Part shown: positions 34,071 through 42,507 of the stretch, piece by piece
Layout: every line of letters starts with the position of its first letter
Position numbering within the stretch: position 1 is the stretch's first letter
NCBI RefSeq assembly: GCF_015291725.1
Contig: NZ_CP030038.1
Coordinates: 2,159,001-2,223,000 of the forward strand
Source: Bradyrhizobium sp. CCBAU 51765
GTDB lineage: Bacteria; Pseudomonadota; Alphaproteobacteria; Rhizobiales; Xanthobacteraceae
Direction of reading: 5' to 3'
DNA: 64,000 bases
Position numbers and translations under genes: made by a program
Notes under the pieces: generated by a model
Databases searched by the model: none
The model's input: the letters and a program-made list of their open reading frames with translations, nothing else
What the model was told of the DNA's origin: nothing

Positions 34071-35930
34071 ATGACGATGACAGCCGCCGTGCCCCTCTCG
34101 GGCGGCCGCCACGGCAGCATCGTCCTGCTGCTTCGGCTCAGCGATGCGATCGCGGCCATTCTGCTGGCCGCCGACCTCGTGGTGGTGTGCGCCTCCGTGC
34201 TGCTGCGCTTCTTCTTCAACGCGCCGGTCGAATGGTCCGACGACGTTGCTCGCGGACTGATGGTCGGCTCGGCCTTCTTCGGCGCGGCGAGCGCGCTCGC
34301 GCGCGGCGAGAATGTCGGTGTGTCGTTCTTCCGCGATCTCTTGCCGGTGCGGCTGCGTACGCTGGTCGATGCCGCCAGCGCGCTGCTGATCGTGGTGATC
34401 TCCGGCTACGTCGCCTACAACGCCATCAAGCTGGGCTCGCTGACGTCGGGGCAGACCACCGGCTCCGGCCTGCCGCTGGAGCTGACCTTCTATCCGATGG
34501 GCATCGGCGCTCTGTTCATCACGGTGTTCGCGGTCGATCATCTCTGCGCGAGGCCGCTCCCCGAGATCGTCAGGGGCCTCGTTGCCATCATCGCCGTGAC
34601 CGGCCTCTATCTCGCCTGGGATTATCTGTCGCCGTCGTCGGTGCCGTCGGCGGGCATGCTGATGCTGATCGGCTTCTTCGCGACCTTGTTCGGCGGCCTG
34701 CCGATCGGATTTGCGTTGGCGCTCGCCGCGCTGATCTTCATCTGGGTCGAGGGCGCGCTGCCCGGCGTCATCTTCGCCCAGCAGATGGCACGCGGCATCG
34801 ACAACTTCGTGCTGCTGGCCATCCCCTTCTTCATCCTGGTCGGCTACCTCATGGAAGCCAACGGCATGTCGGTGCGGCTGATCGAGCTGTTGCAGCGCGC
34901 CGTGGGCCGCATGCGCGGCGGGTTGAATGTCGTGATGGTCGCGTCCATGGTGCTGTTCTCCGGCATCTCGGGCTCGAAGATGGCCGATGTCGCCGCGGTC
35001 GGCTCGGTGCTGATCCCGGCCGCGCGACGCTCGAAGCAGAATCCGGGCGGCGCGGTGGCGCTGCTCGCAGCCTCCGCAGTGATGGCGGAGACCATCCCGC
35101 CCTGCATCAACCTGATCATCCTCGGCTTCGTGGCGAACCTGTCGATCGGCGGCCTGTTCGTCGCGGGTCTCCTGCCGTCGGCGCTGATGGCGCTGGTGCT
35201 GATCGCGGTGTCCATCATCTTCGGCAAGCGGCCGGCGCGGATCGAGGAGGTCGAGCCGCAGATGCCGGTGTCGGGCCTGTGGAGCGGCGCGATCGCCTCG
35301 TTCGGCCTGATCTTCATGATCTTCTTCGGCTTCAAGAGCGGCTTTGCCACCGCGACCGAGATCTCCGCCTTCGCGGTGGCCTATGCGCTCGTCGTCGGTA
35401 GCGTGGTGTTCCGCGAGCTCGGCTTCAAATCGGCCGCGCACAGTTTCGTGCAGGCGGCGACGCGTGCAGGCCTCGTGCTGTTCATTGTCGCCGCCGCGCA
35501 GTCGCTGGCGTTCACGCTGACCTTGCAGCAGGTGCCGCATGCGGTCGGCGACTTCATGCTTGGCCTGTCCAAGACCTCGGGCGTCTGGCTGTTCATCCTC
35601 TTGGCGATCGCAGTGCTGATCGTGATGGGCTCGGTGCTGGAAGGCGCGGCCGCCCTGATCATCTTCGGGCCGCTTCTGCTGCCGGTCGCCGTGCAGCTCG
35701 GCGTCGATCCCCTGCATTTTGGCGTCGTGCTGGTCATCGCCATGGGCATCGGCCTGTTCGCGCCGCCGCTGGGACTTGGCCTCTACGGCGCCTGCCTGAT
35801 CGGCAACGTGCCGATCGAGCAGACCGTGAAGCCGATCATGGGCTATCTCGGTCTCTTGTTCCTCTGCCTGCTCGTCATCGCCTTCGTGCCGTGGCTCTCG
35901 ACCGCGCTGCCGCGGGCTTTCGGCTACTGA
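34071..35930 (+). CDS. TRAP transporter fused permease (DctQ-DctM)
   Basis: A 619-residue membrane protein that joins the small DctQ part (about residues 20-185, four helices, with the hallmark WSDDVARGLMVGSAFFGAA) and the large DctM part (about 190-615, 12 or more helices, with GGLPIGFALALAALIFIW, SGSKMADVAAVGSVLIPA and IPPCINLIILG). DctM normally drives substrate transport with a sodium gradient. Fusion of Q and M is known in many systems. The start at 34071 follows the receptor gene by one base. Its stop lies 12 bases before the dehydrogenase gene, so three genes form one operon. Confidence 0.93.
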   Translation: MTMTAAVPLSGGRHGSIVLLLRLSDAIAAILLAADLVVVCASVLLRFFFNAPVEWSDDVARGLMVGSAFFGAASALARGENVGVSFFRDLLPVRLRTLVDAASALLIVVISGYVAYNAIKLGSLTSGQTTGSGLPLELTFYPMGIGALFITVFAVDHLCARPLPEIVRGLVAIIAVTGLYLAWDYLSPSSVPSAGMLMLIGFFATLFGGLPIGFALALAALIFIWVEGALPGVIFAQQMARGIDNFVLLAIPFFILVGYLMEANGMSVRLIELLQRAVGRMRGGLNVVMVASMVLFSGISGSKMADVAAVGSVLIPAARRSKQNPGGAVALLAASAVMAETIPPCINLIILGFVANLSIGGLFVAGLLPSALMALVLIAVSIIFGKRPARIEEVEPQMPVSGLWSGAIASFGLIFMIFFGFKSGFATATEISAFAVAYALVVGSVVFRELGFKSAAHSFVQAATRAGLVLFIVAAAQSLAFTLTLQQVPHAVGDFMLGLSKTSGVWLFILLAIAVLIVMGSVLEGAAALIIFGPLLLPVAVQLGVDPLHFGVVLVIAMGIGLFAPPLGLGLYGACLIGNVPIEQTVKPIMGYLGLLFLCLLVIAFVPWLSTALPRAFGY

Positions 35931-35942
35931 AGGAGTGCCGCC

Positions 35943-36920
35943 GTGAAGGTCCTGCTGGCTCACACGCCGGAGATGCGGCGCAATTACTATGGCGATCGCA
36001 GCCTGAACGGCCTGCGCGCGGCCGTCGAGGTGATCCTGCACGAGGGCGATGACCCGCTGGACGCAGCCGGCCTCGTACGCGCCGCCAAAGACGCAGACAT
36101 CATCGTCGCCGATCGCATGACCGAGGGCCGCGGCGAGATCTTCGCGCAATTGCCGCAGCTGCGGGCCTTCGTCCGCTGCGCCGTCGACATTCGCAACGTC
36201 AACGTGGAAGCGGCCTCGGAGGCCGGCGTGCTCGTGACCCGCGCCGGACCCGGCTTCGTGCAGGCGGTGGCCGAGCTCGCGCTCGGCTTCATGGTCGATC
36301 TCTCCCGCGGGGTCTCGCGGACCACCGCCGACTATCAGGCCGGTCGCAAGGCGGAGGCGCGGATGGGCCGCCAGCTCGCCGGCAGCCGAATCGGCATCAT
36401 CGGCTATGGCAGCATCGGGCGCTATCTTGCCGAAGTGGCAAAGGTGCTGCGCATGGAGGTGCTGGTCACCGATCCCTTCGCGACCGTCAGCGACAGCGCC
36501 ATCCGCCAGGTCGGTCTCGACGAGCTGCTCGCCGCATCGGATTACGTCGTCTGCCTCGCCGTCGCCAACGAGCAGACCGAGAACCTGATCGGCGAAGCGG
36601 CGCTGTCGCGCATGCAGAGGCATGCCGTCTTCGTCAATCTCTCGCGCGGCAATCTCGTCGACGAAGCCGCACTGGTGCGCGCGTTGCGCGGGGGCCGCAT
36701 TGCCGGCGCGGCGATGGATGTCGGCCGCGCACCCGACCAGATGCCGACGCCCGAGCTGGCGAAGCTGTCCAACGTGATCGCCACGCCGCATGTCGGCGGG
36801 CTGACGCCGCAGGCGATCGAATACCAGTCGCTGGAAACCGTGCGGCAAGTCGAGGCCATCGTCAAAGGCGAGGTCCCTCAGGGCGCCGTCAATGCCGATC
36901 GCTGGGCGCGGCGGCCGTGA
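35943..36920 (+). CDS. D-2-hydroxyacid dehydrogenase family protein (catalytic Glu not seen)
   Basis: A 325-residue NAD-dependent dehydrogenase of the D-isomer-specific 2-hydroxyacid family. Coenzyme motif GYGSIG is at 154-159 and the catalytic Arg is R235 (NLSRGNLVDEAAL); the histidine is H283 (TPHVGG). The third member, a Glu usually found in DVxxxEP, is missing: the segment reads DVGRAPDQMP (259-268). The GTG start at 35943 has GGAG ten bases upstream. As last gene of the TRAP operon, it may process the imported acid. A close subfamily with altered chemistry is the likely explanation. Confidence 0.87.
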   Translation: MKVLLAHTPEMRRNYYGDRSLNGLRAAVEVILHEGDDPLDAAGLVRAAKDADIIVADRMTEGRGEIFAQLPQLRAFVRCAVDIRNVNVEAASEAGVLVTRAGPGFVQAVAELALGFMVDLSRGVSRTTADYQAGRKAEARMGRQLAGSRIGIIGYGSIGRYLAEVAKVLRMEVLVTDPFATVSDSAIRQVGLDELLAASDYVVCLAVANEQTENLIGEAALSRMQRHAVFVNLSRGNLVDEAALVRALRGGRIAGAAMDVGRAPDQMPTPELAKLSNVIATPHVGGLTPQAIEYQSLETVRQVEAIVKGEVPQGAVNADRWARRP

Positions 36921-37033
36921 AGCGACGGATCTGGCGCCAAGCGCACTGAAACTTCCACATCGTCATTGCCCGGGACAAGCCTGGACAAATGCGGGCATGA
37001 CGGCCTCCAGCACTTGCATGTGCTATCGAAGCC

Positions 37034-38200
37034 CTACAGCCGATCCACCGCCCTGAACGATCCGTCCTTCTGGATCACCGTCAAAAACACCTTCGGCGGC
37101 GCGTCGATCATGCGCGGGCCGACGGTGACGATGGTGCCGCTGATGTCGAAACGGCCGATATCGTTGATGGTGCGCAATAGGCTCGCGCGCGTCGGCTGCG
37201 GTCCGGCCCTTTCCAGCGCCGCGGCCGCGAGGCGACCGGAGATATAGCCTTCGAGCGACACGAAGTCCGGTGTCAGCGTCGGATCGACCGCCTGCTGCGC
37301 CCTCTGGTAGTCGGCGACGAGCTTGAGCGAGCGGTCCCAGGGAAAAGGCACGACCTGCGAGACGATGACGCCTTCGCCGTCCGGGCCAAGCTCCCCGGCG
37401 AGCGCGTTGGCGCCGACGAAGGAGACGTTGACGAAGGTCGGAGAGAAGCCGCTGCGGCGCGCGAGCTTGATGAATTCCGCGCAGGGGCCGTAGGTCCCGA
37501 CCATGACGACGGCTTCGGGCTCGGCGCGCTTGATCACCCGAAAGGCCGCGGCGACAGCGCGGGTGTTGCGCTCGAAAGTGCCCTCGGCGGCGAGTTCGAG
37601 GCCACGCCTCGCAAGCGCCCGCTTGACGCCGAGGAGACCGTCGCGGCCGAAGGAATCGTCCTGGTAGAAGATGCCGATGCGGGTGAAGCGGCGATCCTCG
37701 GTGAGGTGCTTGACCCAGGCTTCGGCCTCCGCACCGTAGCTCGCGCGGATGTTGACGACGTTGGGAAGCTCGAGGTCGCGGAGAAATTCGGCGCCGCTGA
37801 AGGGGCCGATGAAGGGAATGTTCCTGGTGCTGGTGATCGGAATTGTGGCGATGGCGGTCGGCGTGCCGACCGCGCCGATCAGCGCGAACACCTTGTCGTC
37901 CTCGATCAGGCGCAGCGTCTGCGTCACCGAACGATCGGGGTCGTAGCCGTCATCGCGGCTGATGAGCTGGAGCTTGCGGCCGTGGACGCCGCCCTTGGCG
38001 TTGATCTCGGTGAAGGCCGCGACGATGCCTTGCCGCATGCGCTGTCCGAGCGCGGAGGAGGGGCCCTCGAGCGCGGCCGCCTGACCGAACAGGATCGCGT
38101 CCTCGCCGACGCCGACTTCGTCGCTTTTGGCGGAAAGCGTCGCTGCGGCCAACAATGCGATGGTCAAGCCGACGTAGGTCGCGAATGGCGATCGTGACAT
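37034..38200 (-). CDS. ABC transporter substrate-binding protein (Leu/Ile/Val type)
   Basis: A 388-residue periplasmic receptor of the LivK family, which can bind branched amino acids, amides or aromatic acids. Signal peptide 1-25 (YVGLTIALLAAATLSAK). The fold shows ILFGQAAALEGPSSALGQ, GVHGRKLQLISRDDGYDP, IGAVGTPTAIATIPI and IPFIGPFSGAEFLR, with YQDDSFGRDGL at the hinge. I chose the ATG at 38200. No permease or ATPase genes lie nearby, so it is an orphan receptor. It converges with the 2-hydroxyacid dehydrogenase gene; the gap has a weak inverted GTCATTGCCCG/CGGGCATGAC repeat (36961-37001). Confidence 0.88.
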   Translation of the reverse strand: MSRSPFATYVGLTIALLAAATLSAKSDEVGVGEDAILFGQAAALEGPSSALGQRMRQGIVAAFTEINAKGGVHGRKLQLISRDDGYDPDRSVTQTLRLIEDDKVFALIGAVGTPTAIATIPITSTRNIPFIGPFSGAEFLRDLELPNVVNIRASYGAEAEAWVKHLTEDRRFTRIGIFYQDDSFGRDGLLGVKRALARRGLELAAEGTFERNTRAVAAAFRVIKRAEPEAVVMVGTYGPCAEFIKLARRSGFSPTFVNVSFVGANALAGELGPDGEGVIVSQVVPFPWDRSLKLVADYQRAQQAVDPTLTPDFVSLEGYISGRLAAAALERAGPQPTRASLLRTINDIGRFDISGTIVTVGPRMIDAPPKVFLTVIQKDGSFRAVDRL

Positions 38201-38508
38201 GAGGATGCTTGCCGAATACAGGACGGGTTGCGGAGACGATAAATCCTGCGGGCTGAACAGGACGCTAATTTGTGCCGACTCCGGGCAAAATCGGCAAGTT
38301 ACTGCCACTCTGCCGGAACTTTCTGGGCAATCGTTAACTAAGCCGCGCGATGCGCGGCGGTGCGGTTTGCGAAATTGGGCAGTTCTTAACCCCGATCCTG
38401 GTCCGATAGTCGCGCCGGCGGCTCAACCAGAAGTTCGTGCCGCCGTACCGAGGGGACTTGCAGATCAAGATGGGCGGTCGCGATCAGAACGATCAGGATC
38501 GGAGGCAT
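38201..38508. other. Divergent spacer
   Basis: This 308-base gap lies between two divergent genes, the binding protein and the CHASE-GGDEF-EAL gene. Bases 38225-38400 are relatively AT-rich for this window (for example CGATAAATCC, CTAATTTGTGCC and GTTACTGCC), so promoters may lie here. I see no -10/-35 pair good enough to call, and no repeat. Confidence 0.4.
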
Positions 38509-40902
38509 ATGAGCGGATGGTGGCGTGCCGCGCCGCTGCTCGGGCTCTATCGCCCTGCGCTCGTGGCGGTCGGCATCGGCCTGCTGTTCTCGATCGTGGG
38601 TGCCGCCGCCGTGGCGCGGTGGGAAGATCGCGTCAACCGGGGCGAGTTCGAGAACGCGGCCGAGACCCAGTCGATCGTCATGCAGAACGGCATGAACGAG
38701 TACATCTCGCGGCTCCTCGCGCTGCGCACGCTGTTCGAATCGACCAGCGACGAGGTCACTCGCAGCGAATTCGAGACCTTCAGCGCCCGCCTGTTCGAGC
38801 GCCATCCCGGCATGCTGCGCCTTGCCTGGTTGCCGCGCGTCAACAGCAAGGAGCGCGCCGAATACGAGGCCGCGGCGATCGCCGACGGCGTGTCCGGCTA
38901 TCGGATCAAGTCGCTGCAGGGTGAGAGATTCGTCACCGCAACGCAGGGCGACGAATATTTTCCGGTGTTCTACTCGACTCAGCCGAAGACCTCGTCGGTC
39001 TACGGCATGGACTACGCGACCGTTCCGGAGCGCCGGGCGCTGCTGGAGCGTGCGCGCGACAACGATCGCGTCGCAGCCATTCGCACGCGCCTCTTCGAGC
39101 CGAAGCAGGGGGGCAGCCGGGTGCCCGACGTTCTCGTCGCCATTCCCGTCTACGCCAAGGGCACGTCGCGCGAGGAGATCGCGGACCGGCGCCGCAATCT
39201 CGCCGGCTTCGTGGTCGGCATCTTCGACCTGCCGCTGTTGATCCAGTCCATTCGCGTGACCACCGGAGCAAGCCCGGCGGTCAGCATGAACGTCTACCCG
39301 CCTTTCGCGGCGCAGGTCGCCAACGAAGAGGAAACGCTGCCGGATTACTCGTCGGCCGCCACCGCGCCGCGTTCGATGCAGGACATCGCGCAGGCCGTGC
39401 ACTGGTCGGGCACTCTCAGGATCGGCGATACCGCCTGGCAGGTGCGGGCGGTTCCAACCGCCGGCGGTCCGCTGGCGACGACTTACGATCGCGCGGGCGC
39501 GGTGCTGATCGTCGGCATGCTGCTGACGATGTCGCTGTCGACCTATCTGATGCTCGCGAGCCGCAATTCGCGGCGGCTGTCGCAGGCGAACCGGCGGGTG
39601 CTCGAGCTTGCCCAGACCGACATACTCACCGGACTGCCGAACCGCGCCTTCTTCCTCACCCGGCTCGACGAGATGCACGGGCAATCCGGCGTGACGGGTC
39701 TGCCTTTCGCGATCCTGATGCTCGACCTCGACCGCTTCAAGAACGTCAACGACTCCCTCGGTCACGCAGCCGGCGATGCGCTGCTGCGCCAGGTGGCGCA
39801 GCGGTTGAAATCCGCGATGCGCGCGAACGACGTGCTGGCGCGGCTCGGCGGCGACGAATTCGCCATCATCCAGGAAGCCTGCGAGGACCAGCGCGCCTGC
39901 TCGACCGAGCTGGCGGCGCAGATCGCCAAGCTCGTGAGCGAACCTTTCCTGCTGCCGGGACACCGCGTCGAGATCGGCACCAGCATCGGCATCGCGATCT
40001 CGCCGGACCACGGCAGCGATCAGGAGCAGCTCCTGAAGAAAGCCGATCTCGCGCTCTATCGTTCGAAATCGGCGGGCCGCAACTGCTTCACCATCTACGA
40101 CGAGGCGATGTCGGCCGAGCTGGAGGCCCGCAACACGCTGGAAGGAGATCTGCGCGACGCCATCGCACAGTGCCAGCTGGAGGTGCACTACCAGCCGTTC
40201 GTCGACGCCCTCAGCGGCGTACGGCGCGGCTTCGAGGCGCTGGTGCGCTGGCGGCATCCGACGCGCGGACTGATCCCGCCGGACCAGTTCATCTCGCTTG
40301 CGGAAGAGACCGGCCTGATCGTGCCGCTCGGTGAATTCGTGCTGCGGCGCGCCTGCGCTGACGCCGCCGGCTGGCCCTCCGATCTCATGGTCGCCGTCAA
40401 CTTGTCGCCGATCCAGTTCAAGGAGGCCGAGCTGTTCGACATGATCTGCGCGGCGCTCGCCGATTCCGGCCTGCCGCCGCAGAGGCTGGAGATCGAGATC
40501 ACGGAATCCGTGCTGCTGGAGCGCGCGGTCGAGAACCACGCCTTCATGGAGCGGCTGAAGAGCATCGGGATCGAGCTGGCGCTCGACGATTTCGGCACCG
40601 GCTATTCGTCGCTGAGCTACCTGACCGCGTTCCCGTTCGACAAGATCAAGATCGACAAGTCGTTCATCCGCAACCTCACGCATCAGCCGCGCAGCTCCGC
40701 CATCATCTCCGCGATCGTGACACTGGCGCGCGGGCTGGACATGTCGGTCACGGCCGAGGGCGTCGAGACGTGCGAGGAGTTCGAGCGGCTGAAGGTGCTC
40801 GGCGTCAATTTTGCGCAAGGCTATCTGTTGGGCAGGCCGCAACCGATCGAAGGGATCCAGTTCGACGAGCCGGCCAAGCCGTCGCGGCGCGACGCCGCCT
40901 GA
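38509..40902 (+). CDS. CHASE-GGDEF-EAL c-di-GMP turnover protein
   Basis: A 797-residue inner-membrane enzyme with a sensor outside. TM1 is at 17-36, a periplasmic CHASE domain at about 45-310 (LFERHPGMLRLAWLPRV, TQPKTSSVYGMDYA), TM2 at 329-350. The GGDEF domain (about 365-535) keeps RLGGDEF (447-451), and the EAL domain (about 545-790) keeps FEALVRW (EAL at 576-578) and DDFGTGYSS. Both catalytic motifs look intact, so it could both make and break c-di-GMP. GGAGG lies three bases before ATG 38509, and AGGA lies ten bases before. Its signal is unknown. Confidence 0.93.
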   Translation: MSGWWRAAPLLGLYRPALVAVGIGLLFSIVGAAAVARWEDRVNRGEFENAAETQSIVMQNGMNEYISRLLALRTLFESTSDEVTRSEFETFSARLFERHPGMLRLAWLPRVNSKERAEYEAAAIADGVSGYRIKSLQGERFVTATQGDEYFPVFYSTQPKTSSVYGMDYATVPERRALLERARDNDRVAAIRTRLFEPKQGGSRVPDVLVAIPVYAKGTSREEIADRRRNLAGFVVGIFDLPLLIQSIRVTTGASPAVSMNVYPPFAAQVANEEETLPDYSSAATAPRSMQDIAQAVHWSGTLRIGDTAWQVRAVPTAGGPLATTYDRAGAVLIVGMLLTMSLSTYLMLASRNSRRLSQANRRVLELAQTDILTGLPNRAFFLTRLDEMHGQSGVTGLPFAILMLDLDRFKNVNDSLGHAAGDALLRQVAQRLKSAMRANDVLARLGGDEFAIIQEACEDQRACSTELAAQIAKLVSEPFLLPGHRVEIGTSIGIAISPDHGSDQEQLLKKADLALYRSKSAGRNCFTIYDEAMSAELEARNTLEGDLRDAIAQCQLEVHYQPFVDALSGVRRGFEALVRWRHPTRGLIPPDQFISLAEETGLIVPLGEFVLRRACADAAGWPSDLMVAVNLSPIQFKEAELFDMICAALADSGLPPQRLEIEITESVLLERAVENHAFMERLKSIGIELALDDFGTGYSSLSYLTAFPFDKIKIDKSFIRNLTHQPRSSAIISAIVTLARGLDMSVTAEGVETCEEFERLKVLGVNFAQGYLLGRPQPIEGIQFDEPAKPSRRDAA

Positions 40903-41050
40903 ACGCGGCTCGGCGAGGCGTGGACGGCCGGGACGAAAGCCCGGGTTGGACGGAAGCCCCGGCCTCGCCCGGCGGGCATTCGCGAAAAGCGCTTGACCAG
41001 AGCATCCTCGGATGATCCGAAGGAACGTCTAGGGATGAAACAAGCACAAC

Positions 41051-42349
41051 ATGCGGCTTCCGTTCTTCTACGGCTGGGTGGTGGTCGCCGTGACCTTCGT
41101 CACCATGGCCATCGGCGTCAACGCGCGTACCGCTTTCTCGCTGTTCTTTCCGCCCATCATCTCCGAGTTCGGCTGGGAGCGCGGCGTCACGGCGGGCGCC
41201 TTCTCCTTCGGCTTCGTGGTGTCGGGCGTGGTCAGCCCGCTGATCGGCCGCCTGATGGATCGCGCCGGTCCGCGCGCGGTGATGGAGCTCGGCGTCGTGC
41301 TGATGGGCGGCGGGCTGCTGCTGGCACCGCTGACCAGCGCGCCGTGGCATCTCTATGTCACCATCGGCGTCATGGTCGGTGCGGGCTCGGTGTGCCTCGG
41401 CTATTCCGGCCAGTCGCTGTTCCTGCCGAACTGGTTCATCCGCAAGCGCGGCTTCGCCATCGGCATCGCTTTCGCCGGCGTCGGCATCGGCTCGGTAACG
41501 CTGCTGCCATGGGTGCAGCACATGATCGAGCAGACCGGCTGGCGCACCGCCTGCACGGCGATGGGCCTGCTCATCCTGGTGGTGCTGGCGCCGATAAATC
41601 TGCTCTTGCACAAGCGCCCGCAGGACATCGGCCTTGAACCGGACGGCGACGCCGCCCCGATGCCGGGCGCGGCCCAACCGGTCTCCAACATCGTCGATCC
41701 CGTCTGGGTCGGGATCGACTGGACGCTCAAGCGGGCCGTCGCGACCGCGCGTTTCTGGTGGATAGCGCTCGGCTATTTCTGCGGCCTTTACATCTGGTAC
41801 GCGGTGCAGGTGCATCAGACCAAGTTCCTGCTCGACATCGGCTTCAGCGCCAATGTTGCGGTGTGGGCACTCGGCATCGTCAGCCTGCTCGGAATTCCCG
41901 GCCAGATCCTGCTCGGCCATGTCTCTGACCGGATCGGGCGGGAATGGGTGTGGGCGATCAGCTGCGCGGGCTTTGCGATCTGTTTTGCGGCGCTGATGGC
42001 GCTGAAGTTCCAGCCGTCGCTGTGGCTGGTTTACCTGATGGTCCTCACGCAAGGCGCGCTCGGCTACGGTCTCACCTCGATCATGGGGGCGGTGGTGTTC
42101 GAGATCTTCCAGGGCAGGCACCAGGGCAGCATCTTCGGCACGATCATGCTGGCGGCGCTGGCCGGTGGTGCAGCAGGACCGTGGGTGACGGGCTTCCTCT
42201 ATGATCGTGCCGGCGACTACACGCTTGCCTTTGCCATCGCGATCGTCATGAGCGGATTGTCGGCACTCTCGATCTGGCGGGCCGCGCCGCGCAATGTGCG
42301 GGCCGTCGCCGGCCGGCTGCACAAGCTCCCCGGCGGTATTGCGAGGTAG
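41051..42349 (+). CDS. MFS transporter (monocarboxylate/oxalate-type)
   Basis: A 432-residue inner-membrane transporter with 12 helices. The N-terminus FFYGWVVVAVTFVTMAIG and the loop GRLMDRAGPRAVM mark the MFS. The FYGW start and the second-half motif GHVSDRIGREWVW are typical of the MCT/OFA-like group that carries organic anions. There is a long central loop around residue 205 (GDAAPMPGAAQPVSN). The ATG at 41051 begins the first helix. It sits between two c-di-GMP genes on the same strand with gaps of 148 and 158 bases, so cotranscription is uncertain. Confidence 0.88.
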   Translation: MRLPFFYGWVVVAVTFVTMAIGVNARTAFSLFFPPIISEFGWERGVTAGAFSFGFVVSGVVSPLIGRLMDRAGPRAVMELGVVLMGGGLLLAPLTSAPWHLYVTIGVMVGAGSVCLGYSGQSLFLPNWFIRKRGFAIGIAFAGVGIGSVTLLPWVQHMIEQTGWRTACTAMGLLILVVLAPINLLLHKRPQDIGLEPDGDAAPMPGAAQPVSNIVDPVWVGIDWTLKRAVATARFWWIALGYFCGLYIWYAVQVHQTKFLLDIGFSANVAVWALGIVSLLGIPGQILLGHVSDRIGREWVWAISCAGFAICFAALMALKFQPSLWLVYLMVLTQGALGYGLTSIMGAVVFEIFQGRHQGSIFGTIMLAALAGGAAGPWVTGFLYDRAGDYTLAFAIAIVMSGLSALSIWRAAPRNVRAVAGRLHKLPGGIAR

Positions 42350-42507
42350 GTTCTCGCAAGCATCGCATTGTTCGTTTCTTCTTCGGGGAGCGTTAAGCAT
42401 ATCGCGTCTTGGCCTGGCGTCATGGCCCCGCAAGAACGTCTTGGACACCATCGGAGCGCTAGCGTCGGCTCAGTACCACTTCTTCCCGACGCCGTCCGGT
42501 TCCAACG

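Noticed and set aside
34047-36848. A 933-codon minus-strand frame across the TRAP permease and dehydrogenase
   Set aside because: The product is a His/Arg/Asp/Gln-rich shadow of two genes with clear families on the other strand.
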